In this document: piece after piece, positions 1 to 15,022 of the stretch
Position numbering within the stretch: the stretch's first letter is position 1
How the letters are laid out: every line of letters begins with the position of its first letter
NCBI GenBank assembly: GCA_022496185.1
Contig: WTXG01000011.1
Coordinates: 434,001 to 498,000, forward strand
From: Multifurca ochricompacta
Taxonomy: Eukaryota; Basidiomycota; Agaricomycetes; Russulales; Russulaceae
DNA length: 64,000 nt
Direction: 5' to 3'
Notes under the pieces: generated by a model
Seen by the model: the letters and a program-made list of their open reading frames with translations, nothing else
What the model was told of the DNA's origin: nothing
Database searches by the model: none
Made by a program: the position numbers and the translations under genes

Positions 1-51
1 AGCAACAGCAGGAGGAATTGATGTGTGGCGTTTTTTTTTTTTTTTTGGCAG

Positions 52-370
52 TACACTCGAGAACGGCAGACTGGAGTATGTCAACGTGACAATGTCAGAT
101 GAACCAGTGCCTCGGTATGCGAAAACGATCATCAAGGGCAGTGGGGACCCGGGTACGTTGCTCACCGCCGAATTTGTGGGCGAGTCTGCTCTGGCGCTGC
201 TCTTAGACGAGCTCCCGCCTCTCGCAAAAGAAGGCGGTGTGTTGACGCCCATCACGGCCTTTGGAGATAATATTATTCGCCGTTTGGAAAAGAGTGGACG
301 GTTTGAGATTACAACCAGAATAGTGGATGGTCCAGGCGGTGGCATCGAGGAGAGCAGAAAGGCACGCTAA
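52..370 (+). CDS. Saccharopine-dehydrogenase-like oxidoreductase, C-terminal exon (partial)
   Basis: Last exon of a gene that begins left of the window. It follows a T-rich intron end (acceptor CAG at 49-51) and stops with TAA at 368-370. The roughly 105 residues contain GDPGTLLTA followed by ESALALLLDELP and GGVLTPITAFGDNI. This resembles the C-terminus of the saccharopine dehydrogenase-like / trans-acting enoyl reductase family, where it is typically GDPGY...ALCLA...GGVLTPAAAMG. These enzymes have an N-terminal Rossmann NAD(P)-binding domain, which lies outside the window. The physiological substrate in fungi is generally unknown. The family call rests on this C-terminal signature only. Confidence 0.72.
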
Positions 371-1597
371 GGAACCGCGGTGATGGACAGAGGGTCTACA
401 GTCTACGCCACGCCATCTTATATTTATTTTTGTTTGCGTTGTGTTTGATAACCCGTACAATGCCTAGTCGCTCATGTGCTCACTCTTCCACAAATACTAG
501 CCGGACGGTTTGTCGTGTTCATCTATATTTATTTCGCGCTGTACGAGTTTTTTAATGTTTCTGCCGAGGGACGACACCACAGCGGAGGTGTACGGTTATG
601 CTACAACATGTGAACGCCTATTAACCCCTCCGGCCCACTTCCACGTTCTGCTCAGTCCAGTCATACTTTGGCTGCGTTGTTAGCCCATCCAAAGCAATTT
701 CCTCACTGTCGTAAGTACATCAACTCATAAAGGCACATCTAAAGTTTCTGTGAGTGAAGAGGGGAAAGAATCGCACGCAGGAAATGGAAATGTGAAGATG
801 GACGACCGTTGGCATACGTCATAGGACTGCCATCTTCAACTTCCCCATTCCCATACACCTGAGTTGCTAAACCTGTGAGAGTTGCCTGTTCTTCTAAAGG
901 CGGGTTATCGGCGCCGTCATCATCTATCTTTCGCTTCGCTTCTGTAACGCCAGGAGGATTCGTATACAACAATGTATGAGTTGAGTCTTCGGTTTCACAA
1001 GCTTTACGTAACCGCGTCATCATGGCTGCCAATGATCAATCCAGTCCGATACTTACTCATTCTGTGTGACGCGCAACTTGAGTTCAAACTTGGATCGCAT
1101 CGCATCAGGGACTACAATTTCTGGTTGTGGGTTCTTCTGACAGGTGTCAACTCAACTTTCTCTCTCTTTTTAGAAACTCCTTTCTGGCTATCTCGGTGCC
1201 GCCCCGCCCCACCTCCAAAGAGCTTGGCTTATGACATCTACATCTACGTATCGCTACTCTACTTGAGCGAAAATCTCCCAATTCATTCATCAACTGGCAC
1301 CCCATCACATCATCGCATTTCACATGTGTGTACACTGCACAATGGTACAATACACAATCCATAATGCCCTGCCCCATTTACGTGTTAAGATGGCAGATGC
1401 TCATGCTCTCCGTTGACTAGTTGCTTGCTCTGCTGTCATCCCAACTCAGACCCCCATCGATTCATGAATTTAAATATTCATAAATGTCAAACGAAGAATG
1501 AAGAACACTTGAACTTCTGAACCATCTCCTGTCCATTTGGGTCTCGACTTGGGTACACCTTAACCTGTTCGGATGATAAATCTCGTCCTATTCCACC
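371..1597. other. Intergenic, no supported gene
   Basis: Non-coding as far as I can tell. A minus-strand open stretch around 1047-1142 is bounded by an acceptor-like CAG and a strong GTAAGT donor and could be an exon of an unrecognised gene. I found no start, no family motif and no continuing frame, so I do not call it. Confidence 0.45.
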
Positions 1598-1605
1598 TAT
1601 AAAAA
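1598..1605 (+). promoter_or_regulatory. TATA box of the small secreted protein gene
   Basis: TATAAAAA lies 73 nt upstream of the ATG at 1678, in a pyrimidine-rich leader (repeated CAACTCC/CAATC motifs). The spacing suits a fungal TATA promoter. Confidence 0.6.
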
Positions 1606-1677
1606 CCTATCAACTCCAACTCCAATCTTTCAACAATCTCAATCCCATTCCCACTCCTTTCTTTTCTTTTCGCGACC

Positions 1678-2431
1678 ATGTTCTCTCCAGTCAAGTTTGC
1701 TCTCTCTCTTTTTGCCTTTATTACTTTTGCAACTCTGGTCATCGCGATGCCTTCAACAGAGCTTCGCCCTCGCACTCCGAACGCGAAGACCTTTATCACT
1801 AGCACTAACACTCTTCTTGAGAGAACCCTCCTCCCTGTCGGTATGTGCTACTTTCCTGTCTCCTCTTGCAACACCCCACCGCTTTTTTTTTTCGTAGTCT
1901 ATGTTACTTCAGCCAACGCAACGTCCAATAATATTACCCCCATTATTACCGAGGTTGTCGAGATCGTTGCTGACCTCGTCGTTAGCCTTCAAGGTATCGA
2001 TTTGACCGGTTGCGGTTGCACCACGAGTCAAATCCTTGAAGAACTTGCCGTCACATTGAAGGTCTCCATCCTCTCTCTCGTTCTTCCATTTGATTCCATT
2101 CTTCTCGTATGCTCACACCTCGTCCGATAGATTATCTTCGAACCCCTTGGCATCGCGTGTGGTTATGACCTCAACCTGGCGCTTCTTCTTAGTAACCTCA
2201 TGTCTGTAACCTCTTGCTTGTGTTTGCGAAATTATCTGAATTCCTTTTTCTACACCTAGTGCTGTTATCATCCAACTTGTTGATGTAGTCCTTGCACTCG
2301 TCGGCGCGCTTGTTGTGGAACTCCTTGTCCTTCTCATTGGCAATGGTTGTGCAGGGACCATCCTTGGCCTGAATCTTGGCCCTCTCATTGACTGTCTAGG
2401 TCTCGGAGGTCTCCTTGGACATATATTGTGA
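1678..2431 (+). CDS. Small secreted hydrophobic protein, unknown function
   Basis: Model: join(1678..1840,1898..2061,2131..2201,2260..2431), about 189 residues. It opens with a classical signal peptide (MFSPVKFALSLFAFITFATLVIA) with likely cleavage near residue 23, so the product is probably secreted. The mature part has an N-glycosylation-rich NATSNNITP stretch, a GCGC motif and a very hydrophobic Val/Leu-rich C-terminal half ending GNGCAGTILGLNLGPLID. Intron 1 has a GTATGT donor; introns 2 and 3 use GTCTCC and GTCTGT, which are weaker but keep the frame and give a natural end. Such short cysteine-containing hydrophobic proteins are common in Agaricomycete secretomes. I cannot assign a family; it is not a canonical eight-cysteine hydrophobin. 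Confidence 0.7.
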
Positions 2432-3168
2432 TCATCTAACGTCCAGAGAACCCCCCTCCCCCCCTTTTTTTTTTTTCTTAAAAAAAACTCCTTTCATAAA
2501 GACCTCACCCGCTTATTTTGCAATTTCTATTCGATTCGTCCTTGGCACTCGTCTTTATATATATACAAAACGTTACATTGATAACTCTTGGCTTTATTCT
2601 GTTTGCGTTATGCTAAGTGATGTGTTTGAAATCCATAGCATGCATGTTTTCGGCTACTGAATAGGCTCAAATATACCTTTGCCTTTGTTTTTTGTTTTGA
2701 GATGGCTGGTTACCATTAAACCAGGTACAGGTGCTCAAAGACGTGTATGACTATTAAGCAAGACAACAACTGCCCTGTATTGTGTATTTGTGTGTGAATT
2801 GGGGGCGGGAGGGAGGGGGTATATAGATATTACATCTGTGTTGGTAACTCCGTAAATGATGATACTACTTTAAATAACCTACTACGTGGTGTGTCAAGAA
2901 TGTGTGTTCGACCCCAGGTCAATCAATGTCTGTGTCCCCCACCCAAACAACCTCAACCAGTGCCAGTGGCGAGAGTCAGGTCTAAGGTATCCCGATGACC
3001 GATGACCGGAAAAAAAAACGAAAAAGACAAGGAAAAAGAAAAAAGAAAACGCGGCAGAGAAGATGTTCCTATATATAAAATGATACGTACTGTTTACTTA
3101 GCATCAACATCAACATCGTCGTCGTTATTGTTTTTTTTTTTTTTGTACATTGTCATCGTCGCAGATCC
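2432..3168. other. Intergenic, convergent 3' regions
   Basis: Lies between the secreted-protein gene and the 3' end of the calcium ATPase on the other strand. It holds homopolymers (C/T at 2452-2476, A at 3009-3016, T at 3131-3144) and no credible gene. Confidence 0.55.
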
Positions 3169-7213
<4,045 letters not shown>

Positions 7214-7783
7214 GAGGGGGGATTTAAAGTTAAGAATTGATGACTGAAAGGGGGGGGGGGGTAGACTAAAGGCGTATGGTGAAGTGAATAATGTAATACT
7301 CCGTCCTATCCTCTCAGATTATTGAAGATGTTTTTAGAGACGCAAAGGCAGAGAGATGAAGAGAGAAAGAGAGATATTGAGACTGAAGGTTCAAAGTCAA
7401 GGTTCAAGGTTCAAGGGACTGGAACTGGGGACTGGGACTCCAAACTCCGGAGACACCGGGTTTCAAGGGCCGGTTCGGTCCAAGTAAGTAGGTCTTCCAA
7501 GACAACAACAACCACACAACAACCAGCACAGGCAAAGGCAAGACGGCAAGACGGCAAGACGCAAGACAGATTGTGAGAAAAGAAATGAGAACGAGTAGAT
7601 CATGATGACGAAATGAGAAGATGATCACGCGTTTACAATGAGGCAAGGTTCGCATTTATTCGCATTCATTTATTCGTATTTATTCCAACTTGAACTTCTT
7701 CAACCTGAACTACAACTCTCCCCTCCAACTCCCACTCTCCTCCAACCTCCATATACCTCACCCCCCACTTTTTTTACTTTCCA
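7214..7783. other. Divergent intergenic region upstream of PMR1 and an ISG12-like gene
   Basis: Contains a G run (7251-7261), short purine-rich direct repeats (TTCAAGGTTCAAGG near 7398) and reiterated AAGACGGC units at 7540-7565. It probably holds both divergent promoters; no gene seen. Confidence 0.5.
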
Positions 7784-8176
7784 ATGCCTTGTGAGTAGCC
7801 GCGCCACGAGTACGAGTGATCCCATGCTCATTCAGACCTTGTCCCCTCCCCAGTTTTCTCCTGTCTTGCCCTGGTTGCCGCCGGCGCAGGTGCCGGTACT
7901 CTTGTAGTACCCCTTGTAGCTACCACAGCCCTTGGCGCAATTGGTTTCAGCGCTGCAGGGCCTGTAGCAGGTAGAGTCCCCTATTTCTCTTGCTGATCAA
8001 ACCCTTTTATGTAACTTTCCTAGGATCCATTGCCGCCGGCCTGCAAGCTGGAATAGGTAACGTCGCGGCTGGAAGTCTCTTTGCAGCGGCTCAAAGTGCA
8101 GCTATGGGAGGCGGCATCCTTCTGCTGTTACGGCCGTAGGTGCAAGCGTGGGCGGCGCCATTGTGGCGCTCTGCTG
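7784..8176 (+). CDS. ISG12/IFI6-like small membrane protein, copy 1 (frame break near 3' end)
   Basis: Model: 7784..7790, 7854..7970, 8024 onward. A 7-nt first exon (ATGCCTT) with a GTGAGT donor leads into an Ala/Gly-rich hydrophobic protein. Its core is GAIGFSAAGPVAG, then SIAAGLQAGIGNVAAGSLFA, then AAAQSAAMGGG. This is the signature of the interferon-inducible 6-16/ISG12 family (Pfam Ifi-6-16), small proteins with two to three membrane helices; animal members sit in mitochondria or ER and modulate apoptosis. After MGGG the frame is off by one. As read it stops at 8139 with GILLLLRP. With one extra base near 8127 it continues as PSAVTAVGASVGGAIVALC and stops at 8176, matching the expected Gly/Ala-rich tail. 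A related copy lies at 9496-9955. Fungal function unknown. Confidence 0.62.
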
Positions 8177-9495
8177 AAGTAATAGTTGTCTTGTCTCTTG
8201 CGTGTGTTGAACTTTGCCTGCCCTACGTTGTCGTCGTTTTGTTTGTTATCCCTTGTACCGGTTCCTTGTGATGAAACTGCCAAATTCAAAAATGTTACTT
8301 TCTTTTTTTTTTTGTTGTCAGAAAGCGGAGAGGTTTGGCGCGATCGTCAGTATGTCCGTTGGGCGTGTCGCTCGAACGCTCGAAACTTTTCATGAAATCC
8401 CCTCTCCCCTCCCCGCTCACACACCGTCCGACTCCGAGACCGTGGCACGCCACCCCTGCTCTCAGAATCTTGTAACCTCAAAGATTTCAACCAACTTAAT
8501 ACCGCCACATGCAAGGCGCGTTCAAGTTCAAATTTCAAATGGAGAGACCGGTAATTGCCGGGACTCCCGCGGTTGTTTGGTTGTGTTAGCGTTACTGTTA
8601 GCAGTCAGTATCCAATGCCATGGCCACGGCTATTGATTTGCTCTTGATCTTCTACACCTAGCCTAGACACTTTGTCGGCGTCAGCGTTCATACGCTATCC
8701 CCCCACCAACCGCCTGGAGCAGTCGATCTCTCTGCCTGGTCTTGGCTAGCTTGGCCCCCTAACCTCGCCAAGGCATCAGCTCTCTGGGCGTCTCATAATT
8801 TTCAATCTATGAACTTGAGTGTCCACTCACCCACCCACGCACTGCTATAGTTGGAGTTGGAGGATAGGATGTCATGATAAGTACTAGCTAGGAATATGAT
8901 CTTTCCTGGGCTCCCGATCTGCTGTTCTGGTTGGAACTGCCGTCGCCGTCGGTGCCCTTCCCGCAAACAATTCCCTATCGTCACGTGAGTGTGCTACCAC
9001 CCACGCCCCACGATGTTACCGTCTGTGCACGCACGCAATTTATATGTATCCCCTCCAAAATAGAGTACCCCATCTGTTGGGATCACTTTTTTGTCGCTGC
9101 TCGAGCTCTTAGATGTGACCGTTTTGTGGACGCAGGAGGGATTGTATGGATGCGGTATTTGACGAACGTGTGAGCATACATAACAGACTCAGACTATAGC
9201 GTCTGGTGTGCCAATGGGTTGAAGTAAAGTAAAGCAAAAGCGAAGCATGAATCGTTATCGTTACGGTCCGTAATGTTATCCTCTCCGTCTGCATCGCCAC
9301 TATCTTTCTCTCCCTGCTGCTGTGCTGCTCTATTCGTTGATGGATCCGCACGACGGCACAAACTAGATTGTTGTTATAAAATGTACTCTACCGCAAACTA
9401 ATCTCCCATCCCTTGGATACACCCCTCTCCCCCTCTCACACCCACTGTTTCTAATCTCAATAATTTTCGAAAGTTAAGGTAACCGTTATTTATCA
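8177..9495. other. Intergenic between the two ISG12-like copies
   Basis: No supported gene. A short Val/Ala-rich reading around 8920-8985, followed by a GTGAGT donor, recalls the style of the flanking genes but lacks the GIGN...AGSLFA core, so I do not call a third copy. Confidence 0.45.
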
Positions 9496-9955
9496 ATGGG
9501 CCGTAAGTCGTCCAAGTCGTCATTTCGACCCTGCGCCGCCACATTAAATTCTCATTTCAAATTTTAATATGTCATCGGCATCACATCGAGCGCCGTCCAG
9601 TTGTAATCAGCGCAATCTTGGCACCGCTTGCCGCCCCAATCCTTGCTGCTGTTGGCTTTGGACCAGCTGGACCATAGGCGGTGAGTGGGTTTGGGGAGGG
9701 GGAGGGGGAGGGGGAGGGGGGGGTGGATTATCCATTTGCTTTACCACAGCGCTGAAACATGGATCAACTATAGGGACCATCGCCGCTATGATACAGGCCC
9801 AAATTGGAAATGTGCCAGCCGGAAGTCTGTTTGCGACTGCCCAGAGCGTTAGTATGGGCGGCGTAGCCCCCGCGGCGAATGGTGTTGTGGAAGCAGTTGT
9901 TGCCGCTGCAGAGTTGTCCAAATTATCCAGGAAGAGGCAGCGAGCAGAGCAGTGA
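9496..9955 (+). pseudogene. ISG12/IFI6-like small membrane protein, copy 2 (frameshifted)
   Basis: Model: 9496..9502 (ATGGGCC, GTAAGT donor), 9601..9680, 9774..9955 (stop 9953-9955). The architecture equals copy 1: 7-nt first exon, then a helix reading LVISAILAPLAAPILAAVG and FGPAGP, then an exon with GTIAAMIQAQIGNVPAG and SLFATAQSVSMGG. In exon 2 the sequence reads GGACCATAGGCG, an in-frame TAG. One extra A would give the family's GPIGG and the phase needed to join exon 3, so I infer a single-base deletion near 9673. The intron has a (GGGGGA)n-like purine tract. The last exon ends in a basic tail (LSRKRQRAEQ) absent from copy 1. This is either a young pseudogene or an assembly error. Confidence 0.6.
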
Positions 9956-11162
9956 AAACGGCGTGTTTGTCACCACGTATTACCTCGTTCACCCTCTTTT
10001 TTTTTTTTCCCTTATCTTTCATCCATGTCATTCCATAGCAGTGAATAGCCTTGTGCTGTGTTTGTCGTGCCAATTGTGCCAACTTTGAGTAGTTCGTCTT
10101 CCTGGTCTGGTGGTCAAATAAAACCTCTTTTCTTCTTCTTCCCTTGGCCTTACCTAAATTTCTGCTTTTCCTTGCGCCTTGCGGTCAAATGTTACATAGT
10201 CATCATGTCATGTCACAGCGCTCCGAAATACAACCAGTCAGGCAACCAAGGCAAACGGTATGCTCAAACTCCCACACGGCAGCAGGCGACATTGTAAAAA
10301 GCAGTCCTGGTTTGATAGGAGATGACCGAGATAATGGACACGACAATGCAGGACAGGATGGACTTGGGAGGTTGGGTTGGGTTGGGTTGAACTGATCTTA
10401 GATAGATCTCAATATGGAGTAATGACGCACAGCACATGCCAACTTTATGATTACATAATAATCGTAGTAACTAACTAACAACGCCAACGCCAACACCAAC
10501 ACCAACTCCAACACTAACACACCTCGGGGCGCTGAGTTAACCTGACTTTACTTAACTTACGATCATTGCTGGAGACGATTGCTATCAGCAGCAGTTCAAA
10601 ACCTCCTTTTTGTTTTGTTTTGTTTTTATTTTGGTCCCGTTGGCCCGGAATATGGCACAGCACGGCACACACATGCCCCTTCTCTTTCTCTCAACAAAAA
10701 CTCAACTTTTCCTCTCCGCTTACTCCCGCGCATGTCAATTTGGTCCTTGAATCCCATTCATTAGCCTGCTTTACGTCCGTCATCAGCGCTTTTGTTGTTG
10801 GGGCTCAATCTTGGATGCTGTGCCATCTGTCGACCTCAGCATTTATTAAGACGTACTGTGCTCTTATTCTTATTCTATGTGCGGAACACGATTTGCGCCA
10901 CTTCCGTCTTTTCTTTGCTCTTATGGCATAGTTTATGTTTCCACCAATGCCTGGGGACCCTGCTCTTCATCATTACGGAAATATTCTCATTCTCGAACTA
11001 ACGCTCCCGCTGGTCGAGACCGCTCCACCGGAACTTTGGCTTGCTTGCGGCGCGGCACTAGGGGTACCTGTGGCTTTCTATAAGAGTAAGGGAGAAGAAA
11101 GAGTCCAACCCAACATACATCGATTTCGATTTACTCATCGTTCGCTGAGATATCTCATTTCT
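9956..11162. other. Intergenic, no supported gene
   Basis: Contains a T run (9996-10007), GGGTT repeats at 10373-10387 and CCAACAC/CCAACTCC repeats at 10479-10512. It precedes the FAD oxidoreductase. Nothing codes convincingly. Confidence 0.5.
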
Positions 11163-13962
11163 ATGGAAAAGGCTCCCAAAATGACTACCACGAACACCTT
11201 ACCTACACTCGATCAAGCTCACCTTGAGGAACTTTCAACCAACATCCGTGGGGAGGTATACCGTCGTGGTGATAATCGGTAAGTTTTCCACGCGAGCACA
11301 CACATACATACACTCCAGATATGATCTCACTCCATCCCTTCAACTCAGTTTTCACGAGCATACACGCCTCTTCAACGGAAACGTGTTGAACACTTCACGT
11401 GCCGTCGCCCTTCCTCTTGACGCACAGGACGTCTCGCGGTGCCCATTCTTCTTTACTTCCGGTCTTATCCCCGCTGACATTACCCTCAGAATAATCATCT
11501 TCTGCATTAAACACGGTCTATCGCCATCGGTCAAGGCCGGCGGTTACGGTACCGCCGGCTGGGCCATTAATGGCGATATTATCATCGACCTCTCGCGGAT
11601 ACAAGACATTGATATCGAACCACCCCAAGCAGAAGGTGGCGGCTTACCAGTCTTCGTGATACCGCTCCATCCATCAGCAAGGGAAAAGCACGCATGGGCA
11701 AACCTGTCCTCGATCCTTCTGGCCCTCTCTCGCGGAAGCGCGCACTTGAAGGCAACGATGCCGAGCAAGCCGCCGAATCTAGTATCCCACCATCGGCATG
11801 GCTATATACCACTGCATCTGCCGCAGTCGCAAGCTTTTTGCATGGGCCTTCTTTGCCGCCTGATGATTCTGGCGAAGAACCCCGCCGTCCGGCTGTCAAC
11901 CGTCGAAGGCTTGGCATCGACGGCAGCGCTCTTGCCATATCTACCCTCCCTCTTGCTCCCGAACCGCTCACCTCACGTTCTGACTCCTTACCCAGCGGCG
12001 TCAGTGGTTTGGGAAGTGCCGTCTCCTCCATGCCATCCGCTCTCCTCTCATCGGGGCAGGGTCGGTCGACGCTCGCTACGTTGCCAGCATTGTCACGTTC
12101 GCCCCGCTCCAACTTGGCCATCTCCTCTATTCCCGCTCCCTTCACATCGATTGAGCCCTTCGAGACCGCCCCCGTGCGCCCCGACCCTTTCGCCTACATC
12201 GATAATGCGACCCGCCCATGTTTGACTTATCCCCACCCACCCCACTTGCGTCGAGTGCGGCAGCGTGGGGCTCCGACGCGGCGTTATTGGCACACTCGCT
12301 GTTCACCGGAGATATACCGCCACATCTATCAAGGCCAGTGCCTCCACATACCCATGCGTACGTTTCTTTTGGCGCCGGTGCAAGGCAGAAAGACGTAGAC
12401 CTATTCACCGCATCGCATCCCCTGGAGGGTGGGATTGTTCCATATCACGTCCCATTGTACGTGTACCCTCTCAAACGTCCTTTGGCTGCCGCGTAACAAA
12501 GCTGATTCTTTTTTTTTTTGTCGTCGCGTGTATTAATGTGGATAGTTCGGCTCACCCTGTCGGCGCGTCTGTGATGATGCTAGGTGGCTTTGGTTTTTTG
12601 AGTAGGTTGCATGGACTAAGTATCGATAATTGGTGGAGGCCGAGGTAGTGTTGGCCGACGGACGAATTGTGATCGTAAATGAGAAGGAGCATCCAGGTGC
12701 GCTGGCTGTTCCCACCCACGGGGGCCGTTATGTTGTTACTGACTGGGAGAGTCAAGATCTTTGGTGGGGTTTACGCGGTAGTGGTCCGGCGCTATGCATA
12801 GCGACCCGCTACAAGGCACGGGCGTACCCTGTCCCAATTGTATTCGCAGGCAATCTGATCTAGTACGTCTTCCTACATCGTGCCCTTCATTTGTTGCCAA
12901 GCTTCTGACGGGGCACGGCCGCCAAGAAGTCGCTTTCACCGGGCGACAGCACCTTCCCTTCTGCGTCACTTCCGTGACTGTGTCAAGGGCGCACCGCGTG
13001 AACTTTATGCCAATGTGCTTCTAACCGCTGGCCCTGCGGACAAGGACTCGCTCGTCGTCATTCAGATGTGCTACATCGGGCCCAAGGAGCAAGGTCTCGA
13101 ATACCTCCAGGCGCTCAGCTCGTGGACCGGCGAGCGTTGCCTGCTCAATGAGGTGCATGAGAAGACGTTCTTGAGTCAACAAGACAGTGTCGCGCAGGTG
13201 TTGCGTGGAAAGCGGGGTAACCAATGGTTCATCCGCTCTGCGCTCATCAGCTCGCTCCCGGACAATGTGATTAACCAGACCGTACTTGAATTTGCGGACA
13301 CACCAGTTGGATGTAGTAAGTCCCCCCCCCCCCCCCCTCCTCCCTCCCCTCCTAGACATTGCATAACGTATCTGAACATCATGTCCTTCTGTGTCTTGTC
13401 AGCGTGGCTCTTCGAACTCGCAGGCGGCGCTATTGTCGACCATGAAGAAACGTGCGTTGCCAAGGCAAAGCGCGAGGCTGCATTCACGATCGCGGCGTTA
13501 CACCAGTGGGAAATGGGTGTAGACGATCCGCGTTGTGTCTCTAGCGCCGAGGACGTGAGACTTTTTTCTTTAATACCCTCATCTTCTTTTCCCTTGCTGA
13601 CCATGACACGCCATTTTTACTTAACCCCCCCCCCCTCTTTCCCCCTTCCTGTAGTGGTTGCGAGAGACGATCAAGGAGGTGGCATGCGGCGGTACTTTCC
13701 CTTCGGTAAGTCCTCCTGTCATGGTGTCGACCAAAGTATCCTCATATCTCATATGTGCTGGTGCAATACAAAGTTCCTCGGACGGCACGAGCCTCCAGCT
13801 CGTGTTGCCGCATCCTTCGGTGAGAACTGGGGGCGCCTGGTCACGCTCAAGAAGAAGTACGACCCTACTGGTCTGTTTAGGAACACATTCTGGCCACTCG
13901 ATAAGGATGGCGCTGAGATCGATCCGAGCGAGCATGAACCACCGGAGCCGGAGTTTCAATAA
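11163..13962 (+). CDS. FAD-binding (PCMH/berberine-bridge type) oxidoreductase, interrupted frame
   Basis: Exons: 11163..11278, 11349..11438, 11490..12456, 12546..12696, 12757..12862, 12930..13315, 13403..13554, 13655..13705, 13774..13962. A PCMH-type FAD domain is shown by SVKAGGYGTAGWAINGD, a low-complexity insert, then SFGAGARQKDVDLFTASHPL, SAHPVGASVMMLGGFGFLSR and LADGRIVIV. These are followed by DLWWGLRGSGPALCIATRYK and a substrate/BBE-like tail ending LKKKYDPTGLFRNTFWP. Such flavoenzymes oxidise alcohols, sugars or secondary metabolites; the substrate here is unknown. The frame breaks by one base near 11643 (GGG/SLRD), near 12215 (TRP/MFDLSPP; a 44-nt intron 12220..12263 could explain this one) and at 12628-12632. 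At the last site the conserved SIDN-VVEAEVVLADGR needs one extra T. Splice sites are otherwise intact. An alternative start is ATG 11181. Confidence 0.82.
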
Positions 13963-14989
13963 AATAATTTTATAAAGACCTTTTTGAAAAGCATCATGGG
14001 GTTCCTTTTTTTTTTTTTTTGAAGGGTCTACTCACTGCTACGTACGTGTCTACGGGTTATAATGAAAAGTCCTATTGAAAATGGAACGTCCAACGCTTCG
14101 GGCCTCACCTTGGACTACCATGACCGTATAAACTAAACCCGCATTATCATTTACCAAACTGAAAAAAAAAATTTCGACCACTGGAAGCCGATAACCTCAA
14201 CAACATCAGGGTGGGGGGGGGGGCAGTGGGAGTGGTTTTTCGGAGCTGAGCTAGTTAATTGTTCTAAAAGGAAGGAGCAGAAGAAAGCGAAGTTATAGAA
14301 GTTACACGCGAAAGTAAGGCTACTAACATAGTGGTTCTGTATCCCAAGGTGCAAATGTTAATGGATTCGAGAGAAGAAAAAAAAAAAAGGGGAGGGGGGG
14401 GGGTATTCGTGGGAGGCTAAAGGATACTTACATCTCGACGGGAGTAAACACTGTTTGATCTGTTTTTAGATTAGATTCAGCCGCGTTAGACGGCCGACTC
14501 GGGTTCATCCTCTATCTCTATCCTATCGATCCACGGCTTTTGAGTGTCTTCTCACACACACAGGGGAAGGAAGGGTGGTTGTGGAAAAGTAGTGTAGGTC
14601 TCTCTCTTTTGTACGTTTATGGCCCGCTTGGTTAGCACCTACCATTTTGAGAGGCCTACCAACAAGGACATGTGCATAGGAAACTCAGGATGTGACAGAT
14701 GGGATACCAAGTTGCTCTTCATGTGCTTGATACCGGATGTCAGTCTCGACCTAAGCTAAGAGAACTTAGAAAAAGTTGCCCACCTCTTTCACTGACCTCT
14801 ACTCCTATTCAAAGCCTTATGGGTTGACCGTTTAAAATTGGAGCGAAAAAAAGAGGTACGAAATCACCGCCCGCCGCCAATTATGATCTCTCTATCTGTT
14901 TTGAGGAGCTCCCCAGGACCCGCCGGCGATAGAACGTTGTATTGTGCCGCTAGTATCCCATTATGTCGATTTGTATCCCCATTTTAATC

Positions 14990-15022
<33 letters not shown>

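Noticed and set aside
739..1142. Minus-strand open stretch with a possible exon (1047-1142) ending at GTAAGT
   Set aside because: The frame entering the next segment stops within a few codons and I found no start codon, upstream exon or family motif; coding status cannot be supported.
8900..9000. Possible third ISG12-like copy (Val/Ala-rich reading before GTGAGT)
   Set aside because: The diagnostic GIGN...AGSLFA core is absent.
9607..9921. Minus-strand open frame with a polyproline run
   Set aside because: It is the reverse of the ISG12-like copy 2 and its GGGGGA intron; the prolines come from the purine tract.
12220..12263. A 44-nt intron to explain the second frame switch in the FAD oxidoreductase
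   Set aside because: Phase fits, but the donor (GTTTGA) is weak and the would-be intron reads as sensible coding sequence (MFDLSPPTPLASS), so I left it as an alternative only.
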